Shown: positions 56,458 to 64,000, counted from the first letter of the stretch. The stretch is DNA of 64,000 bases from Streptosporangium sp. NBC_01755 (GCF_035917995.1 NZ_CP109131.1:5456001-5520000); one strand, 5' to 3'. Notes: generated by a model not told the origin, from the letters alone. Made by a program: numbers and translations.

Positions 56458-57644
56458 TGACTCTCCCAGAGGTCAGGGTGGCGGTCCTTCAGGGCGCGCT
56501 GGATCACCCGGTTGCGGTACTCGTCGGACACACCGGTGTAGATCGCGGTCGTGCTGGCGTAGCTGTGGCCGACCTGCATGGACACGAACTTCTCGGGATA
56601 GTCGAACTCCACGAGGTGCGTGATGTACGAATGCCGCAGACAGTGCAGATCCAGTTCGGGCGGTAGGCCAGCGGCGTCTCTGGCCGTGGTGAAAGCCATG
56701 TTGACGCCGCGCAGGGACATGCGGCTGGAGCGTTCGGTGACAAACAGTGCGGCGAGCTTGCCAGGTGAGAAGGCGGGGCGGACCTCGGTGCACCAGTGGT
56801 CGAGCACGTCAACGATCCAGTCGAACTCCTTGACCGTGAACACCGTGCGGCGCTTGGGCGGACTGCCGTTGGAGGCCTTGCCGTAGCGGACGTAGAGGCC
56901 GCCGTGTTTGCCGTACTGCGGTCTTTTCGGAGCCCGCCGAAGGTCGGCGAGGTCGAGCATCCGCGCCTCGTTGCGCCGCAGCCCGTAGGCGTAGACCGTC
57001 TTGAGCAGGGCGGAGTCGCGCATCGCGGTCAACGCGCCTTTGCGGCCCCGAGTCTGGGCCTCCTCAACTCGGCTGTCGGCGGCGTCGAACAGGGCTTGGA
57101 CCTCGTCGTAGGTCAACGGGCGGCGATCAGGCTGGCCCTCGTATTCGGCCACGTGGGCGACACGATTGTCCTCGTGGAAGATCTGCTGCGGGGTCTGTCC
57201 GAACCGCTCCAGGCACTCCGCCGCCCATCCGTAGCGGCGGTCGGTGATGAAGTCCATAAACAGAGCGAGGGTGGTCTCGTAGCCCCGCCCTGTCGACAGA
57301 ACGACCGGCTTCTTGCGGTTCGGGGACCGCAGGTGAGCTATGAACGCCTCACCATCGGCAGGTTGCCACTGCCACGGGTACTGGTTCGTGAAGTCAGCCA
57401 AACGCCGCACCAGCGACATCCGCGGTTTGATCGTCGCCTCCTCGTTGAGGAAACGAGTGCGTTGCTGGCGTGCCCAGCCCAGCAGCATCGCCTCGAACAC
57501 CGCGCTTGAAGGGTCGAGGTGGACCACTCCATCGACGAGTTCCAAGCCGGCGGACCCGGCCAAGCGGCTGACATGACCCTCACGAGCTTCCGTTGTATTC
57601 ACCGCAACATTGTTGTGGTTGATGTGATCAAAAGACAAGGACAC
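56454..57644 (-). CDS. Tyrosine recombinase of element 2
   Basis: About 396 residues. Core-binding domain (KPRMSLVRRLADFTNQYPWQ) then catalytic domain: Arg in YGLRRNEARMLDLADL, HxxR in LDLHCLRHSYITHL, and GHSYASTTAIYTGVSDEYRN with the Tyr. The upstream part of the open frame is Arg-rich non-coding; GTG 57644 or GTG 57602 are plausible starts and neither has a clear Shine-Dalgarno sequence. As the only clearly catalytic recombinase here, it should perform strand exchange for the element. Confidence 0.87.
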   Translation of the reverse strand: MSLSFDHINHNNVAVNTTEAREGHVSRLAGSAGLELVDGVVHLDPSSAVFEAMLLGWARQQRTRFLNEEATIKPRMSLVRRLADFTNQYPWQWQPADGEAFIAHLRSPNRKKPVVLSTGRGYETTLALFMDFITDRRYGWAAECLERFGQTPQQIFHEDNRVAHVAEYEGQPDRRPLTYDEVQALFDAADSRVEEAQTRGRKGALTAMRDSALLKTVYAYGLRRNEARMLDLADLRRAPKRPQYGKHGGLYVRYGKASNGSPPKRRTVFTVKEFDWIVDVLDHWCTEVRPAFSPGKLAALFVTERSSRMSLRGVNMAFTTARDAAGLPPELDLHCLRHSYITHLVEFDYPEKFVSMQVGHSYASTTAIYTGVSDEYRNRVIQRALKDRHPDLWESQ

Positions 57645-57729
57645 GGCAAGCTCTGAGTATGCGGAGCAGCCGTCGGAGACGGCGTTCAGCGGGGCGGCTG
57701 CCCGGGTGTAGGCCCCGAGCAGCCGCGTG

Positions 57730-57999
57730 CTACTTCTTCTTCGGGCGGACCGGCGTCTGCGCCAGCGCGCTGGCTGCGGCAGCCTTCTCCGCCTTGGTCG
57801 CATTCGGGTTCGCCAGCGTCTTGCCGGCGGCCGAAGCGGCCTTCGCGCCGGTCTGGCCGGTGCTCTTGGGAGCCTGCGACAGTGCGCTGGCCGCAGCGGA
57901 CTTCTCCGCCTTGGTCGCATTCGCGCTGGTCAGGGCCTTAGCAGCGGCTGAAGCAGCCTTTGCGCCGGTCTGACGAGGATTCTTTGGAATGATCAACAC
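57730..57999 (-). CDS. Ala/Lys-rich two-repeat small protein
   Basis: An 89-residue basic protein made of two near-identical ~37-residue repeats: QTGAKAASAAAKALTSANAT and KAEKSAAASALSQAP, then QTGAKAASAAGKTLANPNAT and KAEKAAAASALAQTP, ending RPKKK. GTG 57999 has GGAGGGGGG upstream. The composition resembles histone-like or nucleoid-binding tails, suggesting DNA binding, but it has no recognised domain. It is the promoter-proximal gene of element 2 and may be cargo or an accessory protein. Confidence 0.65.
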   Translation of the reverse strand: MLIIPKNPRQTGAKAASAAAKALTSANATKAEKSAAASALSQAPKSTGQTGAKAASAAGKTLANPNATKAEKAAAASALAQTPVRPKKK

Positions 58000-58089
58000 C
58001 CCCCTCCGGGTCTAATTTGCATCGCGACCCGAAAGCTGATGTCATGCGTGATCTGACCCAGCGCATTGACATCAGTTCAGTGCCGCACC

Positions 58090-58120
58090 GAACGCCTGGC
58101 CCCTACAAGGCCAGGCGTTC
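58090..58120. terminator. Perfect 12-bp hairpin near the end of element 2
   Basis: GAACGCCTGGCC (58090-58101) and its exact complement (58109-58120) enclose a 7-nt loop. It lies between the element edge and the repeat-protein promoter and could insulate the element from outside transcription. ACAACG/CGTTGT at 58229-58234 and 58246-58251 is a further small inverted repeat nearer the end. Confidence 0.65.
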
Positions 58121-58271
58121 GCCGTTCAGCCGCCAACTATCAGCGGCTGAGACGAACCTGGGCAATCCTCCGGTTCCGGCTGCGAAGCCAAAGGACAACC
58201 ACGTTTAACCAGGCCGAGCCATCCCCCACAACGGACATTCAGCACGTTGTATCCGATGCAACTCGGCCCAT

Positions 58272-58366
58272 TTGACGGCGTTGAGCCAGGTGATGCCGCG
58301 CTTGAACCCGAAGTACTTCGGCGATGGCGCCGCGCTGATGGTCCGCACGGGGACGACGAACACGAC
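58272..58366 (-). pseudogene. Tn3-family transposase remnant, segment A
   Basis: The minus strand reads VVFVVPVRTISAAPSPKYFG then FKRGITWLNAV, matching the block after the first catalytic Asp of Tn3 transposases. An in-frame TAA lies immediately upstream (about 58374), and further upstream homology is lost. It joins segment B in phase once element 2 is removed. Confidence 0.82.
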
Positions 58367-58773
58367 CGGACCTTAGCCAGACCCAGGGACCGTCCAACGA
58401 GGTTTCGCCGAACCCCAACGAACGAGCGGATCATGCACTGAACGGCCCTCCACTCGGGAAGCTGCGATGAGACCCCGAGTAGCTCTGCGTAGTGTTCCGA
58501 TTTCGCCAAGTTGCGATCACGTCACAGGCCCAAAGCCCTCAACTACACGGCTTTGGCCTTTAGGCGAGTGGCTCCGTGGCATCCGGCCACGGAGCCTCCG
58601 CAAAAACCTGTTGGCGGACCACGGCGACCACTGCTAGTTTTCCGGAGGCCGTGCGAGAGACCGAGGAGGTGGTACCCGTGAACGTATCGACATGGGTGCT
58701 CCCCTCCGGGGTCACGGTCGGGCGATAGGTCGTCCGGGAGTGCCGTTCAAGAGCACTCCCGAAAGGCACGACT
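58367..58773. other. Gene-free region with two hairpins, end of the accessory block
   Basis: No convincing gene. Two hairpins lie here: CCAAAGCC/GGCTTTGG (58530-58537 with 58549-58556) and GGCTCCGTGG/CCACGGAGCC (58570-58579 with 58587-58596), either of which could end minus-strand or plus-strand transcripts. Sequence from about 58640 to 58773 presumably contains the promoter for the hydrolase gene. GC content is lower than in the flanking core up to about 58560. Confidence 0.5.
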
Positions 58774-59511
58774 GTGCGATTCACTTCTGAACAGCGCCTC
58801 GACGACGGTGTCCTCGAGCGCGAATTCACCCTCGGCGAGATCCCCGGCATCCTGTGGACGCCCGCATCCGCATCCGCATCCGCATCGGCGCCGCTGATCC
58901 TGGTCGGCCACCCCGGCGGACTGCACAAGATGTACCCCCGACTGGTGGCCCGGGCTCGGCACTCCGCGGCGGAGGGCTTCGCCGCGGCCACCATCGAGCT
59001 CCCAGGGGGCGGTGACCGGCCCCGTTTCGCCGCCGCAGAGGAGGCCCGCGCCGACCTGCACCGGGCGCTGGAGGCCGGCGAGCCGGTCGACGACGAGGTC
59101 GTCGACCGGCTCGTCCTCCCGCTGGTCGAAAAGGCGGTCCCGGAATGGCGGGCCGCCCTGGACGCCCTCCTTTCGCTGCCCGAGATCGGCGGCCCGGTCG
59201 GGTACGCGGGAGGGGTGATCGCCATCGGCCTCCGGCTGGCGGTGGTCGAGCCACGCATCTCGGCCGCCCTTCTGTTCGCCGGGAGTTTCGTACCCCGCAC
59301 CATGTTCGAGGAGGCCCGGCAGGTCACCATTCCGCTGCAGGTCCTGCTGCAGTGGGACGACGAAGGGAACGACCGGCAGCTGGCCCTGGACCTATTCGAC
59401 GCCTTCGGCTCCAAGGAGAAGACGCTGCACGCCAATATGGGCGGGCACACCGGCGTCCCGCAGTTCGAGGGGGACGACGGGAACCGGTTCTTCGCCCGGC
59501 ACCTGAAGTGA
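58774..59511 (+). CDS. Alpha/beta hydrolase-like protein with an apparently altered nucleophile elbow
   Basis: A 245-residue protein of alpha/beta hydrolase architecture: LILVGHPGGLHKMYPRL (oxyanion-hole HPGG), ATIELPGGGDRPR, GPVGYAGGVIAIGLRLAV at the position of the nucleophile elbow, and a C-terminal His in NMGGHTGVPQFEG. The elbow reads GYAGG where a Ser (GYSGG) is expected, so catalysis may be lost or changed. An ASASASASA stretch (residues 32-40) comes from GCATCC repeats. GTG 58774 is the start. Substrate unknown. Confidence 0.72.
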   Translation: MRFTSEQRLDDGVLEREFTLGEIPGILWTPASASASASAPLILVGHPGGLHKMYPRLVARARHSAAEGFAAATIELPGGGDRPRFAAAEEARADLHRALEAGEPVDDEVVDRLVLPLVEKAVPEWRAALDALLSLPEIGGPVGYAGGVIAIGLRLAVVEPRISAALLFAGSFVPRTMFEEARQVTIPLQVLLQWDDEGNDRQLALDLFDAFGSKEKTLHANMGGHTGVPQFEGDDGNRFFARHLK

Positions 59512-59565
59512 GGCCGGGCCGTCAGGCCGGCAGCAGACGATAGGAGCTGTCGGCCAGGATGCCGC

Positions 59566-61008
59566 TCATCGAGGACAGGTCCCGGCCCTCCTCGATGGCG
59601 GTGGCCAGCAGATGCACAACCGCCCCGACCGTGGCGGTACCGGCCATCGGCGGTACCGGCCGGTCGGGGCGGTGCTCTGCCACCAGCGCCTCCACTGTTC
59701 CCCAAGGCCGCTGCTGTACGAGAGGACCGAGGGAGACTGCGAGTACGTCTTCGGCGACTCCCTCGCCTCGCTGACCGACAGCCACAGGCCCTCCGCGGCG
59801 GCGGCGAACAGCTCGCCGTTCACCATGCCCAGGCCGACCCCGCCGCAGGGCCCGTCGGCGAGGGTGACCCAGTCGTGCTCGGGGTCGCGGTAGACGAGCC
59901 GGTCGTCGGAGGTGAGACCGTACAGGCCGATCGGGTGGACGCCGGTGGCCTCCCTGGGGGTGGCCAGGGCGACCAGCGCGGGGGCGGTGCCCGCGGGACG
60001 CCAGCGCAGGTTCTGGCCCGAGACCTCGCGAGTGAGCAGCGAGCCGTCCCGGGTGGCGCCGTACAGCAGGGAGCCGAACACGGTCAGCGCACGGATCTCG
60101 TCCGCGCCGCCGATGGTCTCCCAGCCGCCCGCGCGCGCCGACAGCCGGTCCAGCACGTTGCGGGTGATCCGGTCCACGATCGGGTCGTGCAGGGTGTTTC
60201 CCCAGTTCACGGTGGAGGCGGTGAACACCGTCCCGGCGCCGAGGCTGAAGACGCCCATGGTGGCCATGCCGCCCTGGCCGTACCGATGCCAGTGCCGCAG
60301 GTCCGCGGTGGCCAGGATGACGAAGGACGGCGGGGTGCCGTCGCGCCCGGTGGCCACCGGCACCCCGTCCTCCTCGACGAAGTCGCAGGCGTCCGTCTCG
60401 TAGCCGATGGCGCCCTTGCCGAACGTGTCGCCCTCGCCCAGCTTGGTGCCCTCGAACACCCAGTGCTCGGGGAAGCGGACGGTGGAGGACTCCTCGTGCA
60501 TGAGCCGCATGTACGGTCCCCAGGTCCCGGCGCCGCGCCGGAAGCTGACCCCGGTCAGGCCGTTCTCCGGACGGTTCACCGGCGCGCTCGACCACTCGAC
60601 CGGGGTGAGGGCGGGGTCCACGGCGGCCATCGGGTCGGCGATCGCGTCGCGGTAGCAGACCATGGTGCGCCCGTCGTCCTCCAGCCGGAACTGCCACCAG
60701 CAGGTGTTGCCGGAGAAGACGGCCAGGTTGCCACCCCGGCGGACGAACTCCTCGACGCTGTCGCGCATCCCCGCCGACCAGTACTCGTCATGTCCGCTGA
60801 CCATCAGCAGCCGGTAGCCGGCCAGTAGCTCGCGTCCGGCGTGCAGGTCCAGGGCCGAGCAGTAGTCGACGTCGTACCCGGCGGGGCCCAGCCAGCGGAT
60901 CATGCCCTCCTCCCAGCGCTCGGGCGGCGGCCCGCCGCCTGGCCGGTCGAAGGAGACGCGCGAGGCCCGGGTGGCCTGCTCGGTCCAGTAATCGGGTGAG
61001 CAGCCCAT
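59566..61008 (-). CDS. N,N-dimethylformamidase beta-subunit-like protein
   Basis: A 480-codon frame starting MGCSPDYWTEQATRASRVSF with GGAGGAACACCGT in front of the ATG. YRLLMVSGHDEYWSAGMRDS, RGGNLAVFSGNTCWWQFRLE and FGKGAIGYETDACDF are typical of the large C-terminal domain of dimethylformamidase-type proteins; residues ~310-415 look like beta-propeller blades. After about residue 415 (59760) the sense is lost, while another minus frame at 59522-59760 looks protein-like (GAVVHLLATAIEEGRDLSSM), so the 3' end may be frameshifted or joined to another gene's remnant. No formamidase alpha subunit is adjacent. Confidence 0.6.
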   Translation of the reverse strand: MGCSPDYWTEQATRASRVSFDRPGGGPPPERWEEGMIRWLGPAGYDVDYCSALDLHAGRELLAGYRLLMVSGHDEYWSAGMRDSVEEFVRRGGNLAVFSGNTCWWQFRLEDDGRTMVCYRDAIADPMAAVDPALTPVEWSSAPVNRPENGLTGVSFRRGAGTWGPYMRLMHEESSTVRFPEHWVFEGTKLGEGDTFGKGAIGYETDACDFVEEDGVPVATGRDGTPPSFVILATADLRHWHRYGQGGMATMGVFSLGAGTVFTASTVNWGNTLHDPIVDRITRNVLDRLSARAGGWETIGGADEIRALTVFGSLLYGATRDGSLLTREVSGQNLRWRPAGTAPALVALATPREATGVHPIGLYGLTSDDRLVYRDPEHDWVTLADGPCGGVGLGMVNGELFAAAAEGLWLSVSEARESPKTYSQSPSVLSYSSGLGEQWRRWWQSTAPTGRYRRWPVPPRSGRLCICWPPPSRRAGTCPR

Positions 61009-61219
61009 ACGGTGTTCCTCCCGCCGGCCCGGAGGGGTACCCGTACACGGCGGCCTCCGACTCCGTCGGCGGGGAGAGTTTCGAGGAGATCCTGCGCGTC
61101 ACCAAGGGATCTCGGTGGCGGCCCCCTGATCGGACGGCGTGCTTCCGGGTCTCCAGCCATCCGGCCACGCGAGGAGAGGCGACCGGCTTCCGAGTCGCCC
61201 GTACGGAGGTTGAGTAGAG

Positions 61220-61945
61220 ATGGCCGAGTTCGATCCCGTCGCGGCCTACTACGACCGCCACTGGGCTCCGCAGTTCGTCTCGGTCGCGCTCGATCCGCTG
61301 CTGGCCCTGATGGTGCCGGCCGTTCCGCCAGGGGCCAGGGTTCTCGACCTGTGCTGCGGTACCGGCCGGATCGCCGCCGCGCTGACCGGACGAGGGTTCA
61401 CCGTGGACGCGATCGACATCTCCGGCGCCATGGTCGAACTGGCGACGCGCAACGCCCCGTCGGCCCGGGTCTGGCGGGCCGACGTGCTCGCCATGGGGCC
61501 CGTCGACGACTACGACGTGGTCCTGTCGACGTACAACAGCGTCAACCACCTCGGCGGGACGCCGAACCTGCGACGGTTCTGCGTGGAGGCGCGGCGGGTA
61601 CTACGGCCGGGTGGCCTCCTCGTCTTCGACGTCAACACGCCGGCCGCGGCGGCCGTCAACTGGAGGGGGACGTTCGCCGAGACGTCCGACGACGACGTCT
61701 GCGTGGTCAGGGCACACCTTGACGCGGCTACCGGAGCGGCGGTGAGCGACATCACCCTGTTCAGTCGTGACGGGGATTCGTGGACACGTGTCGACGCGAG
61801 GCTGCACATGGTCTGTTTTCCCGCCGAGCAGATCGACGACGCCCTACGGAGAGCGGGCTTCGCCGAGTGGGAGTGTTTCGACGGCGGCGCCGACCTGGGA
61901 GTCCAGGCGCTGGCCGGACATGTCTTCTACCGGGCGAAGGCGTGA
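61220..61945 (+). CDS. Class I SAM-dependent methyltransferase
   Basis: A 241-residue methyltransferase with motif I VLDLCCGTGRIAAALT, motif II VDAIDISGAMVELA, and VLRPGGLLVFDVNTP, in the Methyltransf_25/11 order. The substrate cannot be predicted. A GAGGTTGAG ribosome-binding site precedes ATG 61220. The 211 bp upstream, divergent from the formamidase-like gene, hold the promoters. Confidence 0.88.
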   Translation: MAEFDPVAAYYDRHWAPQFVSVALDPLLALMVPAVPPGARVLDLCCGTGRIAAALTGRGFTVDAIDISGAMVELATRNAPSARVWRADVLAMGPVDDYDVVLSTYNSVNHLGGTPNLRRFCVEARRVLRPGGLLVFDVNTPAAAAVNWRGTFAETSDDDVCVVRAHLDAATGAAVSDITLFSRDGDSWTRVDARLHMVCFPAEQIDDALRRAGFAEWECFDGGADLGVQALAGHVFYRAKA

Positions 61946-61974
61946 CGGGTTCTTTCGGGGCCGGCTCCGTTCGC

Positions 61975-62016
61975 GGGTCCGGTACGCGGGTCCGGTACGC
62001 GGGTCCGGTACGCGGG
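61975..62016. repeat. Three 13-bp tandem repeats after the methyltransferase gene
   Basis: GGGTCCGGTACGC is repeated exactly three times (61975-62013) and begins a fourth. It lies between the methyltransferase stop and the ribosome-binding site of the next gene. Confidence 0.9.
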
Positions 62017-62053
62017 CTGGTCAGGGCCCGCGAAACCTCAGAGGAGAAAAGCA

Positions 62054-62539
62054 GTGCCCAGAGACTTCTATGCCACCGTCGCCCAGATACTTCCGGTGTT
62101 GCTGCTGGCGTTCATCTGGGATTCGCGCTTCCTCCACAACCTCAGGAACCAGCGCCGGAGACCTCGCCGTGAGGACCCGGTGAACGGCGTGTATTTCTGG
62201 ACCAAGCAGCGCGTCCGCGTCTACTCACTGGTCATCGCCGTGATGATCATCACCGATCTCGCCCTCTGCGCGCTCGTGCTCGCCAACCTCCTGCCAGACG
62301 GTGTCGCAATGCGTGTGGTGGTGCTCGTGGGACTGCTCCTGTCACTCGCCACGCTGCTCAACCGGGTCTGGATGGACATCCTGCACGCCACCCGAGAGGT
62401 CGAGATCGCCTCCGCGGCCAGTACGCCGGCACCGGAGCCGGATGCTTCCACCGCCCGCGACTTCACCGCCCGCGACTCCACCGCCCGCGACTCCACCGCC
62501 CGCGACTTCACCGCCCGCGACTCCACCGCCCGGCCGTGA
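62054..62539 (+). CDS. Small membrane protein with a C-terminal TARDS/TARDF repeat tail
   Basis: A 161-residue protein: one hydrophobic segment near the N-terminus (AQILPVLLLAFIW), a basic loop, two membrane helices (YSLVIAVMIITDLALCALVL and MRVVVLVGLLLSLATLL), then a cytoplasmic or exposed tail with TARDF/TARDS pentapeptides repeated five times. GTG 62054 has GAGGAG upstream. I do not recognise the family; the repeat tail is encoded by a 15-bp tandem repeat and is probably variable. Confidence 0.65.
   Translation: MPRDFYATVAQILPVLLLAFIWDSRFLHNLRNQRRRPRREDPVNGVYFWTKQRVRVYSLVIAVMIITDLALCALVLANLLPDGVAMRVVVLVGLLLSLATLLNRVWMDILHATREVEIASAASTPAPEPDASTARDFTARDSTARDSTARDFTARDSTARP
62450..62534. repeat. 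15-bp tandem repeat encoding a pentapeptide tail
   Basis: ACCGCCCGCGACTYC occurs five times without interruption (62450-62524) plus a partial sixth, keeping the reading frame and encoding TARD(F/S). Copy number is likely to vary between strains by slippage. Confidence 0.95.
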
Positions 62540-62786
62540 GTCCGTGAACCTGCGGGGTCATGAGGCGATCACCACAGCGGTGCGGGCAGTTCCTGGTGCG
62601 ACGTTCCTCATCGGAAGTACAGATCCACCACGGTCCTGGCATCAGGAAGGCAGGCCCGACAATCTCGGTTTCCCCGCAGCGCGTTCGCGACCTCCGCTGA
62701 GGACTCGAAGATCCTGGAACGGAGTAGAGATCCGGCCCCCCGACCGGATCGGGGAACGCGCCCACACCGTCATTGGGAACGGAGCA

Positions 62787-64000
62787 TTAGGCGCGCAGGC
62801 GCAGCCCCCGGGGGGTTGGGTGGAAGCCCGCGGATTCCAGGGCGGCGGCCAGAGGGGAGTCGTTGATGGCGGTGCCGTCCGCGCGCTCGACGGTCAGCTT
62901 GCCGAGGGCGCCGTCACGCACGGCGAGCGCGAGGGCGTCGACGGCAGGCCGGAGGCGGTCGTCGCCGGAGAAGGACAGCAGGGTCTTACCGCCGCGCTCG
63001 ACGTAGAGGATCAGATGCCCGTCGACGAGCACGACCAGGGACCCGGCCTTCCTGCCCGGCTTGTGGGACACCTCGCCAGGATGGGCGGGCCACGGCAGGG
63101 CCGCCCCGTACGGGTTGGCCGGGTCGGTCGCCGCCAGCACCACCGCTCGCCGGGCGCTTTCCCCCGCCCTCTCAGGTCTCCGGGTGCTCCACGGGTCGGA
63201 CACCGGTGCCGTGTTCGGCGGTGAGGTGAGCGAGACGGACATGGCGCGCATCCGGTCGACGGCACCGGGAAGGGCGAACTGGGCGCCGCCCAGCCCCTCC
63301 ACGAAGTAGCCCCTGCGGCACCGGCCACTCTCCTCGAAGGCGCGAAGCACCTGGTAGACCGCGGCGAACCCGCCCGGCAGCCGCTCGGCGGTCACCGCGC
63401 CCCTGGTCACCACGCCGTGCCGCTCCAGCAGCACCTCGGCCTGGGCGTGGGCGCGCTGGGTGGCGTCCTCGGCGAGGGCGGGCAGCGTCCACCAGCGCCC
63501 GCCCACCGTGGGCGGGCCGCTCCGGCTCGGCAGCACCGCCCGCCGCCGCCGGGTCGGGGCCGGGCGGTGCGCGGGGCGTCCCGTCCCGAGCGTGGCCCGC
63601 AACGGCGCCAGCGTGTCACCGGTGATCCGGCCCGACCACACCAGATCCCACACGGCGGACGACAGGGTACGGTCGTCCGGGACCGAACCGGCCGGCAGAA
63701 CGCCGGCCCGGCTCGCCAGCTCGCGGAAGAAGAGCGCGCCCCCACCGCTCAGCACCTCCAGCACCGCCCCGTGCACCGGGGTCAGCGTGATGTCGGCGGG
63801 AGCGGGCATCAGCAGCGGCGCGGTGTCGGCGAAGTAGAGCGACACCCAGCCGTCGCCACCGGGCAGGGACCCCTGCCCCGCCCAGATCACCTCGCCGGAG
63901 GCCGTCAGCTCGTCCAGCAGCGACGGGTCGTATCCGGGCACCCGCGAGGGCAGGATCAGCGTCTCCAGCGCCGACGCGGGCACCGCCGAGCCCTGTAACT
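62787..64000 (-). CDS. lhr: Lhr-type ATP-dependent helicase, C-terminal part
   Basis: About 404 codons, open to the right window edge (QGSAVPASALETLILPSRVP continues from outside). The sequence matches the C-terminal region of actinobacterial Lhr helicases: LLDELTASGEVIWAGQGSLP, WVSLYFADTAPLLMP, WDLVWSGRITGDTLAPLRAT, GRWWTLPALAEDATQRAHAQ and the winged-helix VVTRGAVTAERLPGGFAAVY. The helicase motor lies outside the window. Lhr is a large 3'-5' DNA-repair helicase. The 247 bp between this stop and the membrane-protein gene hold nothing I can identify. Confidence 0.9.
   Translation of the reverse strand, partial: LQGSAVPASALETLILPSRVPGYDPSLLDELTASGEVIWAGQGSLPGGDGWVSLYFADTAPLLMPAPADITLTPVHGAVLEVLSGGGALFFRELASRAGVLPAGSVPDDRTLSSAVWDLVWSGRITGDTLAPLRATLGTGRPAHRPAPTRRRRAVLPSRSGPPTVGGRWWTLPALAEDATQRAHAQAEVLLERHGVVTRGAVTAERLPGGFAAVYQVLRAFEESGRCRRGYFVEGLGGAQFALPGAVDRMRAMSVSLTSPPNTAPVSDPWSTRRPERAGESARRAVVLAATDPANPYGAALPWPAHPGEVSHKPGRKAGSLVVLVDGHLILYVERGGKTLLSFSGDDRLRPAVDALALAVRDGALGKLTVERADGTAINDSPLAAALESAGFHPTPRGLRLRA

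Larger units (their letters stand above)
53806..58271 (-). mobile_element. Recombinase element 2: recombinase, HTH protein and zinc-ribbon protein
   Basis: A ~4.47-kb insert in the same transposase remnant. The host frame reads LNAV at 58272-58283 and resumes NDQ at 53805; deleting the insert with one copy of the AA dinucleotide found at both junctions (58272-58273 and 53804-53805) restores GTC AAC GAC. Ends are only weakly inverted (ATGGGCCGAGTTGCA against CTGGGGACGTGCA). Contents on the minus strand: an Ala/Lys repeat protein, a tyrosine recombinase, an HTH protein and a large zinc-ribbon protein, the last three overlapping. 58000-58271 is non-coding apart from a hairpin. Confidence 0.7.

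Noticed and set aside
62450..62534. Short regular repeats as a CRISPR array
   Set aside because: Repeats are contiguous without spacers and in frame within a protein; no cas genes in the window.

Overview
The window is high-GC DNA (GC-rich third codon positions, many GTG/TTG starts, several likely leaderless genes) from a filamentous actinomycete. The blocks ribF-rpsO-pnp-M16 protease-dapB, ftsK-rodZ-like-rimO-pgsA-cinA-clgR and the ATPase-less sugar ABC operon fit a Streptosporangiales/Streptomyces-type genome; the genus cannot be fixed from the sequence alone. No rRNA, tRNA or CRISPR array was seen.

Layout. 1-506: the end of a leucyl aminopeptidase. 667-8294: a divergent FadR-type regulator, then a prolyl-aminopeptidase-like hydrolase and a complete Opp/Dpp peptide ABC transporter, a peptide import-and-cleavage unit. 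8327-14831: housekeeping core (ribF, rpsO, pnp, M16 protease, dapB). 14925-21052: menA, an acetyltransferase, a CGNR zinc-finger protein, a MocR regulator divergent from an EamA exporter, a Bcp peroxiredoxin and a GntR/UTRA regulator. 21053-32819: dapA, RNase J, FtsK, RodZ-like protein, RimO, PgsA, CinA, ClgR, an endonuclease VIII-type glycosylase and an Rrf2 regulator. 32840-41857: a sugar/amino-sugar locus: a GH3 glycosidase and a binding protein plus two permeases, bracketed by two paralogous ROK regulators sharing a promoter element, with decayed gene remnants beside the first ROK gene. 42072-42716: a VanX-type dipeptidase.

42717-58770 is accessory and scarred. It holds truncated membrane/secreted proteins, an IS5-like element with an internal stop, two ISAs1-type remnants in inverted orientation, decayed FAD-monooxygenase and aminoglycoside-phosphotransferase-like genes, an intact RIO-type kinase, and a Tn3-family transposase remnant split by two different tyrosine-recombinase elements. 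One (50142-53671) has two overlapping recombinases and 12-bp terminal inverted repeats. The other (about 53806-58271) has a recombinase, a small HTH protein and a large protein with nine zinc ribbons in front of a recombinase-like C-terminus that seems to lack the catalytic tyrosine, plus an Ala/Lys repeat protein. Removing both elements restores a continuous, in-phase transposase reading frame, so their ends can be placed almost to the base. This is the most interesting part of the window.

58774-64000 returns to chromosomal-type genes: an alpha/beta hydrolase, a dimethylformamidase-like protein, a methyltransferase, a small membrane protein and the C-terminal part of an Lhr-type helicase running off the window.
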